Positions 51,867-60,299 of a stretch of DNA of 64,000 bases are shown here, piece after piece (the first letter of the stretch is position 1; each line of letters begins with the position of its first letter). Location of the stretch: contig JBOEFW010000091.1 in assembly GCA_050633105.1 (NCBI GenBank), positions 1 through 64,000 of the forward strand. Direction: 5' to 3'. The notes under the pieces were generated by a model, which was not told the origin of the DNA, made no database searches, and worked only from the letters and a program-made list of their open reading frames with translations. Source of the DNA: Aureispira sp050633105. Lineage in GTDB: Bacteria; Bacteroidota; Bacteroidia; Chitinophagales; Saprospiraceae. A program made the translations under genes and the position numbers.

Positions 51867-52195
51867 CCGTTTTATTTTCTGTTGAATAATAGGAGACTAC
51901 TTGTATGAGAACCGTTAGCAGTCATCTTTGGAAAGCAGTGTACGGAAGTTAGAACAGGTTTGTTACAAACGTAGAGGCACTTTCTTGGAAGGGAATTGGG
52001 GCAGCCCTAAAGGGCTGATAAGGGCAATTTTTTTCGTAATAAAGAAGTGTTACGGGAAAAGTAGTTAGAGTTTGTTTAAAATTTATTAAGGTTGAAAATC
52101 AATAATTTGTGGTTCTGACAAAANNTCATAAAGGCTTGTTTTTCTTTGATAAAAAATTTAAACTTGCTCTTATTTGGGCGATTGTTGGTTCCGCT
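51867..52195. other. intergenic region with two undetermined bases
   Basis: This 329-bp gap lies between the yifB and TPR genes. Bases 52124-52125 are N, so a join or ambiguous stretch is present. No gene, hairpin or repeat was recognised. Confidence 0.5.
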
Positions 52196-53239
52196 TTATT
52201 TTTTATGTTTTAATCGATTTAAAGCGGCTAGTGTCTCTTCATCTTCTGGATCGTATTCGTGTGCTTTTTTATAAGCATTTAGAGCAGCTTTTTTATTGGG
52301 AGTTTTTTTGGCGAGCATAAGGTGCCCTAGGATTTTCCAAGGATAATCGAAGGTAGGATTAACTTTGATGGCTTTCCTTAGCATTTTCTCTGCTCGCTTT
52401 AATTGCGTTTTATCCTGTTCAACCAACAAAGCCGCATAGTTGGCCAACGCATAATTATAGTTGGGTTTTAGCTGCAAGACTTGTTCATAAAGGGCGCTGG
52501 CTTCCTTATACTTGTTCGCTTTTTTCCAGTAGATGTAAGCTAGATTGTTTAACGAATGGGTATAGTTGGGGCGAATGCTAATCGCTTTTTTGAAATGATG
52601 AATGGCAAGATCAATCTGTTCTATTTCTTGATACATCAGACCTAAATTGCCATGTGCTGTATAATGTTGTGGGTTGAGCTGAAGTAACTGTTTGTAATAA
52701 GGAATAGCTGCTTTATGATCTTTGTTTTTATATTCTTCTAAAAGCGCTTGATTGAAGAATACCTTTTCCTCTTTAGTGCCCCAATGGATACAGAGCAAAT
52801 AAATTTGCTCTGCTAAAGATTCTAGCCCTTCTTCTTTGAAATGGTGCCCCAGCCAGACCAAAGGGAAATGCAAATGAGGCCGTTGATCTAGATAGGCTCC
52901 ATATTGCTGTTGGAATAGATTAATTTCTAACCTAACTTGTTCTTCATCGGTTACTACTAAGAGATTGTGGAGATAACGAAATAAGATTAATTCCTTCTCA
53001 TAGGATTGCAGAACTTGATCGGGAAGTTCTTTGAAGAGTTGGCTAAGTTGATCTTGGATTTCAAAGGAAAGATAATTAGAGGTATCTGTAAAATACAATA
53101 ACGCAATGACCCTTTCAATAGAGGGCATTCGGGGGGGATTTTGAATGATTTCTAATGCAATTAGAAGGTTCTGGTTGTTTGCACTTAGTAATAAGGCTTC
53201 TAAATGGCTGACTTCTTCTTTGGTGAAATGATGTGGCAT
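52196..53239 (-). CDS. TPR protein with an N-terminal helical module
   Basis: A 347-residue protein. Residues 1-75 form the helical module (LLLSANNQNLLIALEIIQN and following), then a linker region to about 165, then about five TPRs from residue 170 to the end (for example ALLEEYKNKDHKAAIPYYKQ, PQHYTAHGNLGLMYQEIEQ). TPRs mediate protein binding. The N-terminal module is also found in LRR proteins of this window. No signal peptide is present. It precedes recR on the opposite side of a 54-bp gap, same strand. Confidence 0.85.
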   Translation of the reverse strand: MPHHFTKEEVSHLEALLLSANNQNLLIALEIIQNPPRMPSIERVIALLYFTDTSNYLSFEIQDQLSQLFKELPDQVLQSYEKELILFRYLHNLLVVTDEEQVRLEINLFQQQYGAYLDQRPHLHFPLVWLGHHFKEEGLESLAEQIYLLCIHWGTKEEKVFFNQALLEEYKNKDHKAAIPYYKQLLQLNPQHYTAHGNLGLMYQEIEQIDLAIHHFKKAISIRPNYTHSLNNLAYIYWKKANKYKEASALYEQVLQLKPNYNYALANYAALLVEQDKTQLKRAEKMLRKAIKVNPTFDYPWKILGHLMLAKKTPNKKAALNAYKKAHEYDPEDEETLAALNRLKHKK

Positions 53240-53293
53240 GTGCTTTATTCAAGGAGATCGTAGTAGGGATAAATGGTCAAAAAAAATGACGGC

Positions 53294-53899
53294 CTACTTG
53301 GTGTAATTTACCCGTGATAGAATAGAGCGTCCCAAAGTCAATTCGTCTGCATATTCTAATTCTCCACCAAAAGAAACTCCCCGAGCAATGGTAGAAATTT
53401 GAACAGGATGTTCTTCCAATTGCTTAGAAATATAGAAAATTGTGGTTTCGCCTTCAATCGTAGGACTAATTGCCATGATCAATTCCTTGATGGAATCAGT
53501 TTGGATGCGTTGGACCAAATCATTAATGGTTAGGTCATTGGGGCCAATGCCTTCAATCGGAGAAATAACGCCCCCTAAGACATGATAGACACCATGAAAT
53601 TGTTGTGTGTTCTCAATGGCCATAACTTCTTTAATACTCTCTACAACACAAACCGTGCTTTTGTCGCGTTTAGGCGAATTGCAAATGCTGCATGTTTCTT
53701 CGTCGGCAATATTGTAGCAGGTCTTACAGAACTGAATGTGTTTCTTCATATTAAGAATGGCTTCGTTAAATTGGCTGACAGCAAGGTCTTCTCCTTGTAA
53801 TAAATGCAAGGCTAAACGCAAAGCTGTTTTTTTTCCAATTCCAGGTAGCGTAGCAAAAGCTTCTACCGCATTCTCTAATAATTTAGAAGATAGGTTCAT
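53294..53899 (-). CDS. recR: recombination protein RecR
   Basis: A 201-residue protein of normal RecR length. A helix-hairpin-helix at FATLPGIGKKTALRLALHLL is followed by a four-cysteine zinc finger (Cys58, Cys61, Cys70, Cys73) and a Toprim domain (TVCVVESIKEVMAIE, then GVYHVLGG). RecR with RecF and RecO loads RecA at gaps and ends. It is transcribed with the TPR gene downstream. Confidence 0.95.
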   Translation of the reverse strand: MNLSSKLLENAVEAFATLPGIGKKTALRLALHLLQGEDLAVSQFNEAILNMKKHIQFCKTCYNIADEETCSICNSPKRDKSTVCVVESIKEVMAIENTQQFHGVYHVLGGVISPIEGIGPNDLTINDLVQRIQTDSIKELIMAISPTIEGETTIFYISKQLEEHPVQISTIARGVSFGGELEYADELTLGRSILSRVNYTK

Positions 53900-53966
53900 A
53901 GTGATAATTCAGACGACAAGTTTTATAAAAAAGCTGTTCTTACAACCACAAAAAATACACCACTAT

Positions 53967-54791
53967 TTAGTGGACATGAGCATGGTGGCTTACCAAGATA
54001 TTAAGGCTAATGGCCATTAATAACATACCTAAAACCACCCCGTAAATCGACAAGCGATGATCGTCGTATTCATTAGCCGCAGGCAACAATTGATCTAAGG
54101 AAATAAAAACCATAATTCCTGCTACACCTGCCATGAGCATGCCCATTACAAAAGGGGTGAGATAAGCTGACAATAAGAAATAACCAACAATCGCTCCTAT
54201 TGGTTCGACTAAGCCTGAGGCAAAAGAGTATAAAAAGGCTTTTTGGCGATCCCCTGTGGCATAATAAATAGGCATCGACACAGCAATTCCTTCAGGAATG
54301 TTGTGCAAAGCAATAGCAATAGCGATCGCAACCCCTAAATGTGGATCTTCTAGAGCAGCTACAAAAGTAGCAACCCCTTCAGGAAAATTATGGATTGCTA
54401 AGGCAACAGCAGTCATTGTACCAACACGCAAGAGGCGTTGTTTTTCTTTTTGGTTGAGTTCTTCAGGAACTAAAGTCTTCTCTTGTGGCCCATGTTGATG
54501 AGGGGTGAGGCGATCAATAGCAGCTACTAATAGCATGCCTGCAAAAAAAGCAGTCAAGGCATACCAACTGCCATCATGAGGATGCTCTAAAGTGGCCGAA
54601 ATCCCATGAGTGGCATGGGGCAGCATTTCCATAAAGGATAAGTAAAGCATCACACCACCTGCTAACCCCATAGAGAAAGAAAGGAGTTTGACACTTTTAT
54701 CGCGAATAAAAAAAGCTATTAAGCTACCAATCCCCGTGGACAAGCCGGCGAGGATGGTCAACACAAAAGCTGTAGTGACGTGTTGGTCCAT
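53967..54791 (-). CDS. ZIP family metal transporter (ZupT-like)
   Basis: The start is the ATG at 54791 (MDQHVTTAFVL); the frame extends 19 codons further. The product of about 274 residues has eight membrane segments with the ZIP metal-pathway motifs HNFPEGVATF in TM4 and HNIPEGIAVS in TM5, and a His-rich loop (TPHQHGPQEK) between TM3 and TM4. It imports divalent metals such as zinc, iron or manganese across the inner membrane. The C-terminal HHAHVH may bind metal. It starts convergent-free and is upstream of recR by 67 bp. Confidence 0.9.
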   Translation of the reverse strand: MDQHVTTAFVLTILAGLSTGIGSLIAFFIRDKSVKLLSFSMGLAGGVMLYLSFMEMLPHATHGISATLEHPHDGSWYALTAFFAGMLLVAAIDRLTPHQHGPQEKTLVPEELNQKEKQRLLRVGTMTAVALAIHNFPEGVATFVAALEDPHLGVAIAIAIALHNIPEGIAVSMPIYYATGDRQKAFLYSFASGLVEPIGAIVGYFLLSAYLTPFVMGMLMAGVAGIMVFISLDQLLPAANEYDDHRLSIYGVVLGMLLMAISLNILVSHHAHVH

Positions 54792-55047
54792 AATACAATA
54801 CAAATCAGAAATGAGAGTGGGAATACTCAAGAGCTCAAAAGAGCCCACAAAGGTAATAAAATTTAGTGCTCTTCTAGACGGATAAGAAGGATATTCTTTG
54901 AACTTGGTCGATTAAATTGGTGTTGCATGGATTAGAGTCTTGGTCAAACCTTGTAAATAATGTACCTTTAAAGGAAAGAAAGGAGGAATGCTCTAACTTC
55001 TTAATGGATACCTACCACAACAAACACTCTTCACTATTTCTATTTAT

Positions 55048-56496
55048 ATGGCGTTCAACGATCCCAAAGCAAACTTAGTTGTCTTAGAAAAATATGTTCA
55101 GAAGAACAGCAAACAGTTTACCTTAGAAGATGCCTCTTCTGTAACAGGTATGCCCATTATTGAGACAGAAATCGCTATTAAAGATTTAGTCGGAAAATAC
55201 GATAGTAAGCTGAAAGTCACAGAAAATGGAGACTTAATTTATGATTTTGGACAAAATCTTCAACGTCGCCATCGCAAAACGTGGGGGGAACGTGCCCAAG
55301 AGTTGCTGCAGTTTTTTTGGAAAGGGTTTCAAATCTCTTATAAATTACTGACTTCCTTGTTTTTGATTTTTTATTTTATTCTGTTTATTATCTTCTTATT
55401 AGGCTTGGCTGTTGCCTCGGAAGATGGTGATGGGATAGGGGATGTTATAGCAATTATGCTTCGCTTGTTTATCTCTATTTTTCAATGGAATACCATAATG
55501 GGATATGATAGACGTTATTACCGCCAAGATAATAATGGTTATAATTACCAACATTATAAAGAAAAACCAAGAATCTTTAAACGGCGCAAGAAATCGAAAG
55601 ACCCTAGAGATGAAAAAAGCTTTGTCGCGTCTATTTATGATTTTATTTTTGGTCCACCAAGAGTAAAATTAGATCCTTTAGCTAATAATCAAGAAGTGGC
55701 AACTTTCTTACGGGAACAGAAAGGATTGATTACCACTTCAGAAGTACAGGCCTTAGCAGGTTGGCGCCGAGAGGAGGCTGAAAATTTCATGACAGAATGT
55801 CTGGCACTTTTTAATGGAGAAGCGAGGGTTTCTGATAATGGAACTCTATACGGCGACTTTACCCAATTGATTCGCGCCAAAAATAGAACAGGGGAAGAAC
55901 CTGTTGTTTGGTACTGGGATGAGTATGAGCCTGAACATGAACTGACAGGAAATTCTAAGGGGCGCAATGGGATTATTATAGGGATTAATATCTTTAATCT
56001 GCTGGTAGCAGCTACTTTAACTTTTGGCGGCTATCTTGGGCCGTTGGGGCTTGATTTTGGCTTATTGGGAAGGGTGGCTTTAGGGATTTTTCCACTGATC
56101 TATTCTATGAGTTTCTTTTTAATTCCTTTTCTACGTTGGTTGCGTTTGCGCCCATTGCACAAAAAACAAAGAGAACTAAATATTCGTAAGCGTTTGATGC
56201 GGATTGTTTACCAAACATACGACCAAGGAAAAGGCCATGTGCATGAAATTCCACTAAAGACATTGACAAAAGTTGCGAATGAAGAGCGAACAACAGAGGA
56301 AAGGTTAGATGTGGAAACGATTGATCGAATTATGAAAGACACCTTAGCTGATCTGGGAGGAGAGGCTTATGTTAATGAAGACTCAGAAGTGCTCTACCAG
56401 TTTGATTTGATTGCTCAAGAACTCAATGCTATTGATGTTTTACGTGATGAAAAGAAAACTGATAATGACTTAGGAGAGGTGATTTTTGAAGCATAA
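55048..56496 (+). CDS. membrane protein with three winged-helix-like repeats
   Basis: A 482-residue protein with two hydrophobic regions (about residues 105-150 and 310-365). Three similar about 65-residue segments, each ending in an ENG/DNG/EDS-x-L/V-x-Y-x-F-like strand, lie at about 8-70, 212-275 and 390-455. The first has FTLEDASSVTGMPIIETEIA, the second ITTSEVQALAGWRREEAENF and the third IPLKTLTKVANEERTTEERL. They resemble winged-helix modules on the cytosolic side, which is unusual for a membrane protein. The family is not recognised; a membrane-bound regulator is a possibility only. Confidence 0.65.
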   Translation: MAFNDPKANLVVLEKYVQKNSKQFTLEDASSVTGMPIIETEIAIKDLVGKYDSKLKVTENGDLIYDFGQNLQRRHRKTWGERAQELLQFFWKGFQISYKLLTSLFLIFYFILFIIFLLGLAVASEDGDGIGDVIAIMLRLFISIFQWNTIMGYDRRYYRQDNNGYNYQHYKEKPRIFKRRKKSKDPRDEKSFVASIYDFIFGPPRVKLDPLANNQEVATFLREQKGLITTSEVQALAGWRREEAENFMTECLALFNGEARVSDNGTLYGDFTQLIRAKNRTGEEPVVWYWDEYEPEHELTGNSKGRNGIIIGINIFNLLVAATLTFGGYLGPLGLDFGLLGRVALGIFPLIYSMSFFLIPFLRWLRLRPLHKKQRELNIRKRLMRIVYQTYDQGKGHVHEIPLKTLTKVANEERTTEERLDVETIDRIMKDTLADLGGEAYVNEDSEVLYQFDLIAQELNAIDVLRDEKKTDNDLGEVIFEA

Positions 56497-56499
56497 AAA

Positions 56500-56535
56500 A
56501 CGCTTATTGTTCCTTTAGATAGGGACAATAAGCGT
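56500..56535 (-). terminator. hairpin between convergent genes, minus-strand terminator
   Basis: An 11-bp stem (56500-56510 with 56525-56535) plus partial extra pairing is followed on the minus strand by a six-T run. It ends the sigma/anti-sigma operon coming from 58572. Confidence 0.7.
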
Positions 56536-56547
56536 CATCAACAAGGG

Positions 56548-56578
56548 GCCTAACAGTGTTAGGTCTTTTCTATTTTTT
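56548..56578 (+). terminator. plus-strand terminator candidate
   Basis: A 6-bp stem (CCTAAC with GTTAGG, 56549-56554 and 56558-56563) is followed by a T-rich run on the plus strand, overlapping the end of the anti-sigma gene. It may end the gene at 55048. Confidence 0.45.
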
Positions 56579-58000
56579 GTCAATCTTATTCTGTAAGCGT
56601 TTTAGGTACAATTTCAAATCTCTACTATTTTGCACACGTTCTGACAAATTCTCCATTTGGAAAGAATAAGTGCCTGTTTGTAAATTGACCTGAGCTTTTT
56701 TGACAAAAGCATATAAGTTGCCTGTTTGTGTCCACAATAGAAAAACATTGTTTGCTTGACTATTGCAAAGGAATTGATCAGGCTGAAAGCTATAAGCTGC
56801 CTTATAATCCATATCAATAACCGACAAGGTACGAGCATTCTCAATCACTACTTTTTGTTGATTGGTATACTGTGCCGCAATAACTACTTGGTTTTTGACT
56901 TGATAAGCCTTTCCACAGTTGTATACACCAAAAGAACCCAAGCGTAAGGCCCGAACCAATTTTGGGTTTTTGTAGTGGCGAACCAAGTATTGATTGGGTT
57001 GTGGAGGTGTTGCATCTGATATCTTCTCTAATCCTTTAGGCATCATTGTAATGGTTCCTTGTAAGGTATCTTTTCGACGTTGAGGTTGTTCTGGGTTAGC
57101 TGCTTTTAAGCTGGCCACATAAACACGTTCTGCTTCCTTAAAGGCAACAGAATCTACGACTTGCTCATAGGCGCCCCTTTTGGGGAGTACAAGAGCTTGT
57201 TTACTCGCTTTCCATGTTTTAGAATCTTCTTCTAAATGGTATAAAGTGCTCTGATGCGCACGTTCTTGCAATTCATAATCTAAGATGAGAGCTTTGCCTG
57301 TAGCAAGAAAAAGTGGCGCTCCTTTTTGGAAAGCTTTTATTTCAAAGGCGCCAATAGAGGCAATTCCTTCCGCAGCACTACCTGCTGTCAACAATGGAAA
57401 TCCTGCTGTGGCCATCGCCGCCAAATTATCTAAAGAACGGTAGTGTAACTCATAGGTACCTGTTACCACCTCGCCAGCGGCATTGACCAAAGCACGTTTG
57501 GGAATGGTTAGCGTAGAAGCTGTTCCTTTGAAGGTAATAGTGGTACGTCTATTGGCCGATAAACGTTCTGTTGTATAAGGGACCTGCAAGGCAGGGGCTA
57601 ATTTCTCTGGCTTTTGTCCCAACCCTTCTGGCGGAGCTATTGGTGCCGCATCTTTGACAACTACTTCGGTGAGGGGGCTTTCTACAACTGGAGCGGTTTG
57701 TTGGTTATACCACCAAGCAACAATTAATGCCATTACTAAGACCCCACCAATGGGCAATAACCACCAAAAGCGTTTGGATTGTTGCTGCTCTTTTGATAAG
57801 AACGTCGTGTGTTGTTGAGCGATTTCTTGTAAGAAAGCCTGCTCTTTCACCTGTGTGATCAATTGACGTTGTAGATGAACTGCTGCCCTGAACTGGGCGT
57901 CTTCTTTTAAATGCTGTTCAAACTTGCGTTTGTCAGCTAGACTAAGGGAGTTCTCCAAGTAGCGCTCAATGTATTCTATGTTTTGAAGCTCTTGACGCAT
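56570..58000 (-). CDS. anti-sigma-factor-like membrane protein
   Basis: A 476-residue protein encoded 5 bp after an ECF sigma gene. The N-terminus (IEYIERYLENSLSLADKRKF) resembles the anti-sigma domain, without a canonical zinc HxxxCxxC. One membrane segment lies at about residues 78-95 (FWWLLPIGGVLVMALIVAW). The periplasmic part of about 370 residues has a Pro-rich linker, then a beta-rich region (RRTTITFKGTASTLTIPKRA) and a late KGTITMMPKGLEKI-like section. The pairing with the sigma gene is the main evidence; the periplasmic sensor target is unknown. Confidence 0.7.
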   Translation of the reverse strand: MRQELQNIEYIERYLENSLSLADKRKFEQHLKEDAQFRAAVHLQRQLITQVKEQAFLQEIAQQHTTFLSKEQQQSKRFWWLLPIGGVLVMALIVAWWYNQQTAPVVESPLTEVVVKDAAPIAPPEGLGQKPEKLAPALQVPYTTERLSANRRTTITFKGTASTLTIPKRALVNAAGEVVTGTYELHYRSLDNLAAMATAGFPLLTAGSAAEGIASIGAFEIKAFQKGAPLFLATGKALILDYELQERAHQSTLYHLEEDSKTWKASKQALVLPKRGAYEQVVDSVAFKEAERVYVASLKAANPEQPQRRKDTLQGTITMMPKGLEKISDATPPQPNQYLVRHYKNPKLVRALRLGSFGVYNCGKAYQVKNQVVIAAQYTNQQKVVIENARTLSVIDMDYKAAYSFQPDQFLCNSQANNVFLLWTQTGNLYAFVKKAQVNLQTGTYSFQMENLSERVQNSRDLKLYLKRLQNKIDKK

Positions 58001-58005
58001 GACAA

Positions 58006-58572
58006 TTATAATTTAGAGGTCGATGAAAATTGACGCGCAGCAATTTTTTTGGCGCGTTCAATGCACTTGTATTTTTGGGTTTTTGCACTATTGATGCTCC
58101 CATAATTCAAGGCGGCTGCTATTTCTTTCATGGACTGTTTTTGGTAGTAATAAGCCTTTAAAATGGCTCTGCATTTATCACCTAATTGCTGAAAAACTGC
58201 TGATAATTGAGCAGATTTTTGCTCTTGTTGTTGGTGGTATTCTAGGTCCTCTTCAATACAAGTATCTTGGCGGACATCATGTTCTAAGCTGACTTCTCGT
58301 TGACGTTTTTTCTGTATGTCTTTCCATAAAAAGCGAGCAACACTATACAAATAAGTGCTGGGAGCACAGGTTAACTTAAAATCTTCTGCTTGGGCATTTC
58401 TATACAAAACTAATAGTGCCTCTTGAAAGACATCTTGTGCATCGGCATCATTCCCCCCATTATTCCGAATCAACTGACGAATCATCGGAAAACTTTGGTA
58501 CAAAGTTGCCAAGGCAGCTTTGCTTTCATTGGAGCGAAGTTGTTCAACAATTAAATTAGCATTGGAGGACAT
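58006..58572 (-). CDS. ECF-type RNA polymerase sigma factor
   Basis: A 188-residue sigma-70-family protein. Region 2 has the DAQDVFQEALLVLYRN core (residues about 42-57), and region 4 has KAYYYQKQSMKEIAAALNYG, the helix-turn-helix. No region 3 is present, as in ECF sigmas. The next gene, coupled at 5 bp, encodes the likely anti-sigma. Such pairs in Bacteroidota usually respond to cell-envelope signals. Confidence 0.9.
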   Translation of the reverse strand: MSSNANLIVEQLRSNESKAALATLYQSFPMIRQLIRNNGGNDADAQDVFQEALLVLYRNAQAEDFKLTCAPSTYLYSVARFLWKDIQKKRQREVSLEHDVRQDTCIEEDLEYHQQQEQKSAQLSAVFQQLGDKCRAILKAYYYQKQSMKEIAAALNYGSINSAKTQKYKCIERAKKIAARQFSSTSKL

Positions 58573-58763
58573 AGGCCATACAAATGAGTGAATAATAACA
58601 TAAGGTATCTATCCTTTAGAACAATTGGTAAATGGTAGGACTCTACTAAGGTAACCTCTATTGAGCAAATTTTTAGTAATCTCTCCTCTTTTTTATCAAG
58701 AACTACTGTACCTTTGATGTTTCTTAGTAAAGAAAATACCCCCAAATTACCAATTATTTAGCC

Positions 58764-60299
58764 ATGTCTATAATAAAAAAATTAGCTGGACAAACAGCCT
58801 TATATGGCCTGAGTAGTATCTTAGGTCGGTTGCTGACGTTTGTTTTTTTGACACCGTTTTTGACCTATATTTTTAATAATGATCGGGCACAAATGGGGAT
58901 TCAAACGGATGTCTATGCTTGGGCCGCTTTTTTGATGGTATTGTTTACTTATCGCATGGAAACGGCCTTTTTTCGCTTTGGAGTGAAGAAAGAGGAGCGC
59001 GCTACGGCTTATAAAACAGCGACTAGAGCGCTGTCAATTACTACCGTGATTGGTGTGGGCTTATTGGTGGGTTTGGCACAACCCATTGCTAATTTATTGG
59101 GGTATGGAGACAAGGCACATTATATTCGATGGTTTGCTTTTATTTTGGGTTTTGATGCTTTGGTAGCCTTGCCTTTTGCTCTGTTGCGTTTACAGGGACG
59201 TGCTCTTAAATTTGCCTTGGTCAAATTGCTTAATTTGTTGTTGCATTTGGGGGGTGTGTTATGGTTTTTATACGTCTTACCTAACCATGTTCCAAGATGG
59301 TATGACCCTACGATGGGGATTGGTTATGTGTTTTTAGCCAATTTGATGGCTAGTGCCGCCACATTCTTAGTCTTACTTCCTGATTATTATCAAGTGATTT
59401 ATTCTAAGAAAAAAGAAGCAGTAGAAGCTGTTTTTGATAAAGCACTACTTCAAAAAATGTTGTTGTATGGATTGCCTTTAGTAGTGGCAGGTTTTGCGGG
59501 CATTATCAATGAAGTCTTGGATAGAATTCTACTCAAAGCTTATCTACCAGGAAGTCAAGAAAGTGTCTTGGAACAATTGGGCGTTTATGGTGCTTGTTAT
59601 AAAATTGCCATTTTCATGAACCTCTTTACTCAGGCTTTCAACTATGCTGCAGAGCCTTTCTTTTTTAAAAATGTAGAGAAATCTTACGCCAAACAATTGT
59701 ATGCTAATGTGGCACTGTTTTTTACTTTGGTGGGCTGTTTGGGGTTCTTAGGGATTTTGTTTTTTATGGATATTGTCCAATATTTTGTGGCCTCCAATTA
59801 TAGAGAAGGGCTGGTTATTGTTCCATTGTTGTTATTGGCCAATTTGTGTTTGGGCTTGTATTATAATGTGGCCGTTTGGTATAAACTGAGTGACAAAACA
59901 CGCTATGGGGCTTTGATTGCTTTATGTGGGGCAGGGGTGACGATTGCTGCAAATTTAATTTTAATCCCTTGGTTTATACAAGGAGGACAAGCAGGGTATT
60001 TGGGATCAGCTTGGGCAACCTTAGCTTGTTATGTAGGAATGGTAGTTTTGGCTTATGTCTTGGGACAGAAGCATTATCCTATCCCTTATCCGATAGGACG
60101 AATGTTGGGCTATATTGGTTTAGCCTTGGTGTTTTATGGAGGGTATAGCCAATGGTTACGCCCAATGTGGAGCGCTCCCAGTTGGTCTTCTTATGCCATG
60201 AGTGTTGTGTTATTGGTGTTGTATTTAGGGATTATTTTGGGTATTGATGGGCGACGTTTACAAGGGATGTTGAATCAAACAGCTCCTAACGACCAATAA
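58764..60299 (+). CDS. oligosaccharide flippase, Wzx/MATE-like
   Basis: A 511-residue protein with about 12-14 membrane segments. The N-terminus KLAGQTALYGLSSILGRLL is typical of polysaccharide-export flippases, and a central GLPLVVAGFAGIINEVLDRI repeat begins the second half. It would flip lipid-linked sugars across the inner membrane. The family (Pfam Polysacc_synt) is clear, the substrate is not. Its stop overlaps the end of the convergent LRR-BRCT gene by 14 bp. Confidence 0.85.
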   Translation: MSIIKKLAGQTALYGLSSILGRLLTFVFLTPFLTYIFNNDRAQMGIQTDVYAWAAFLMVLFTYRMETAFFRFGVKKEERATAYKTATRALSITTVIGVGLLVGLAQPIANLLGYGDKAHYIRWFAFILGFDALVALPFALLRLQGRALKFALVKLLNLLLHLGGVLWFLYVLPNHVPRWYDPTMGIGYVFLANLMASAATFLVLLPDYYQVIYSKKKEAVEAVFDKALLQKMLLYGLPLVVAGFAGIINEVLDRILLKAYLPGSQESVLEQLGVYGACYKIAIFMNLFTQAFNYAAEPFFFKNVEKSYAKQLYANVALFFTLVGCLGFLGILFFMDIVQYFVASNYREGLVIVPLLLLANLCLGLYYNVAVWYKLSDKTRYGALIALCGAGVTIAANLILIPWFIQGGQAGYLGSAWATLACYVGMVVLAYVLGQKHYPIPYPIGRMLGYIGLALVFYGGYSQWLRPMWSAPSWSSYAMSVVLLVLYLGIILGIDGRRLQGMLNQTAPNDQ

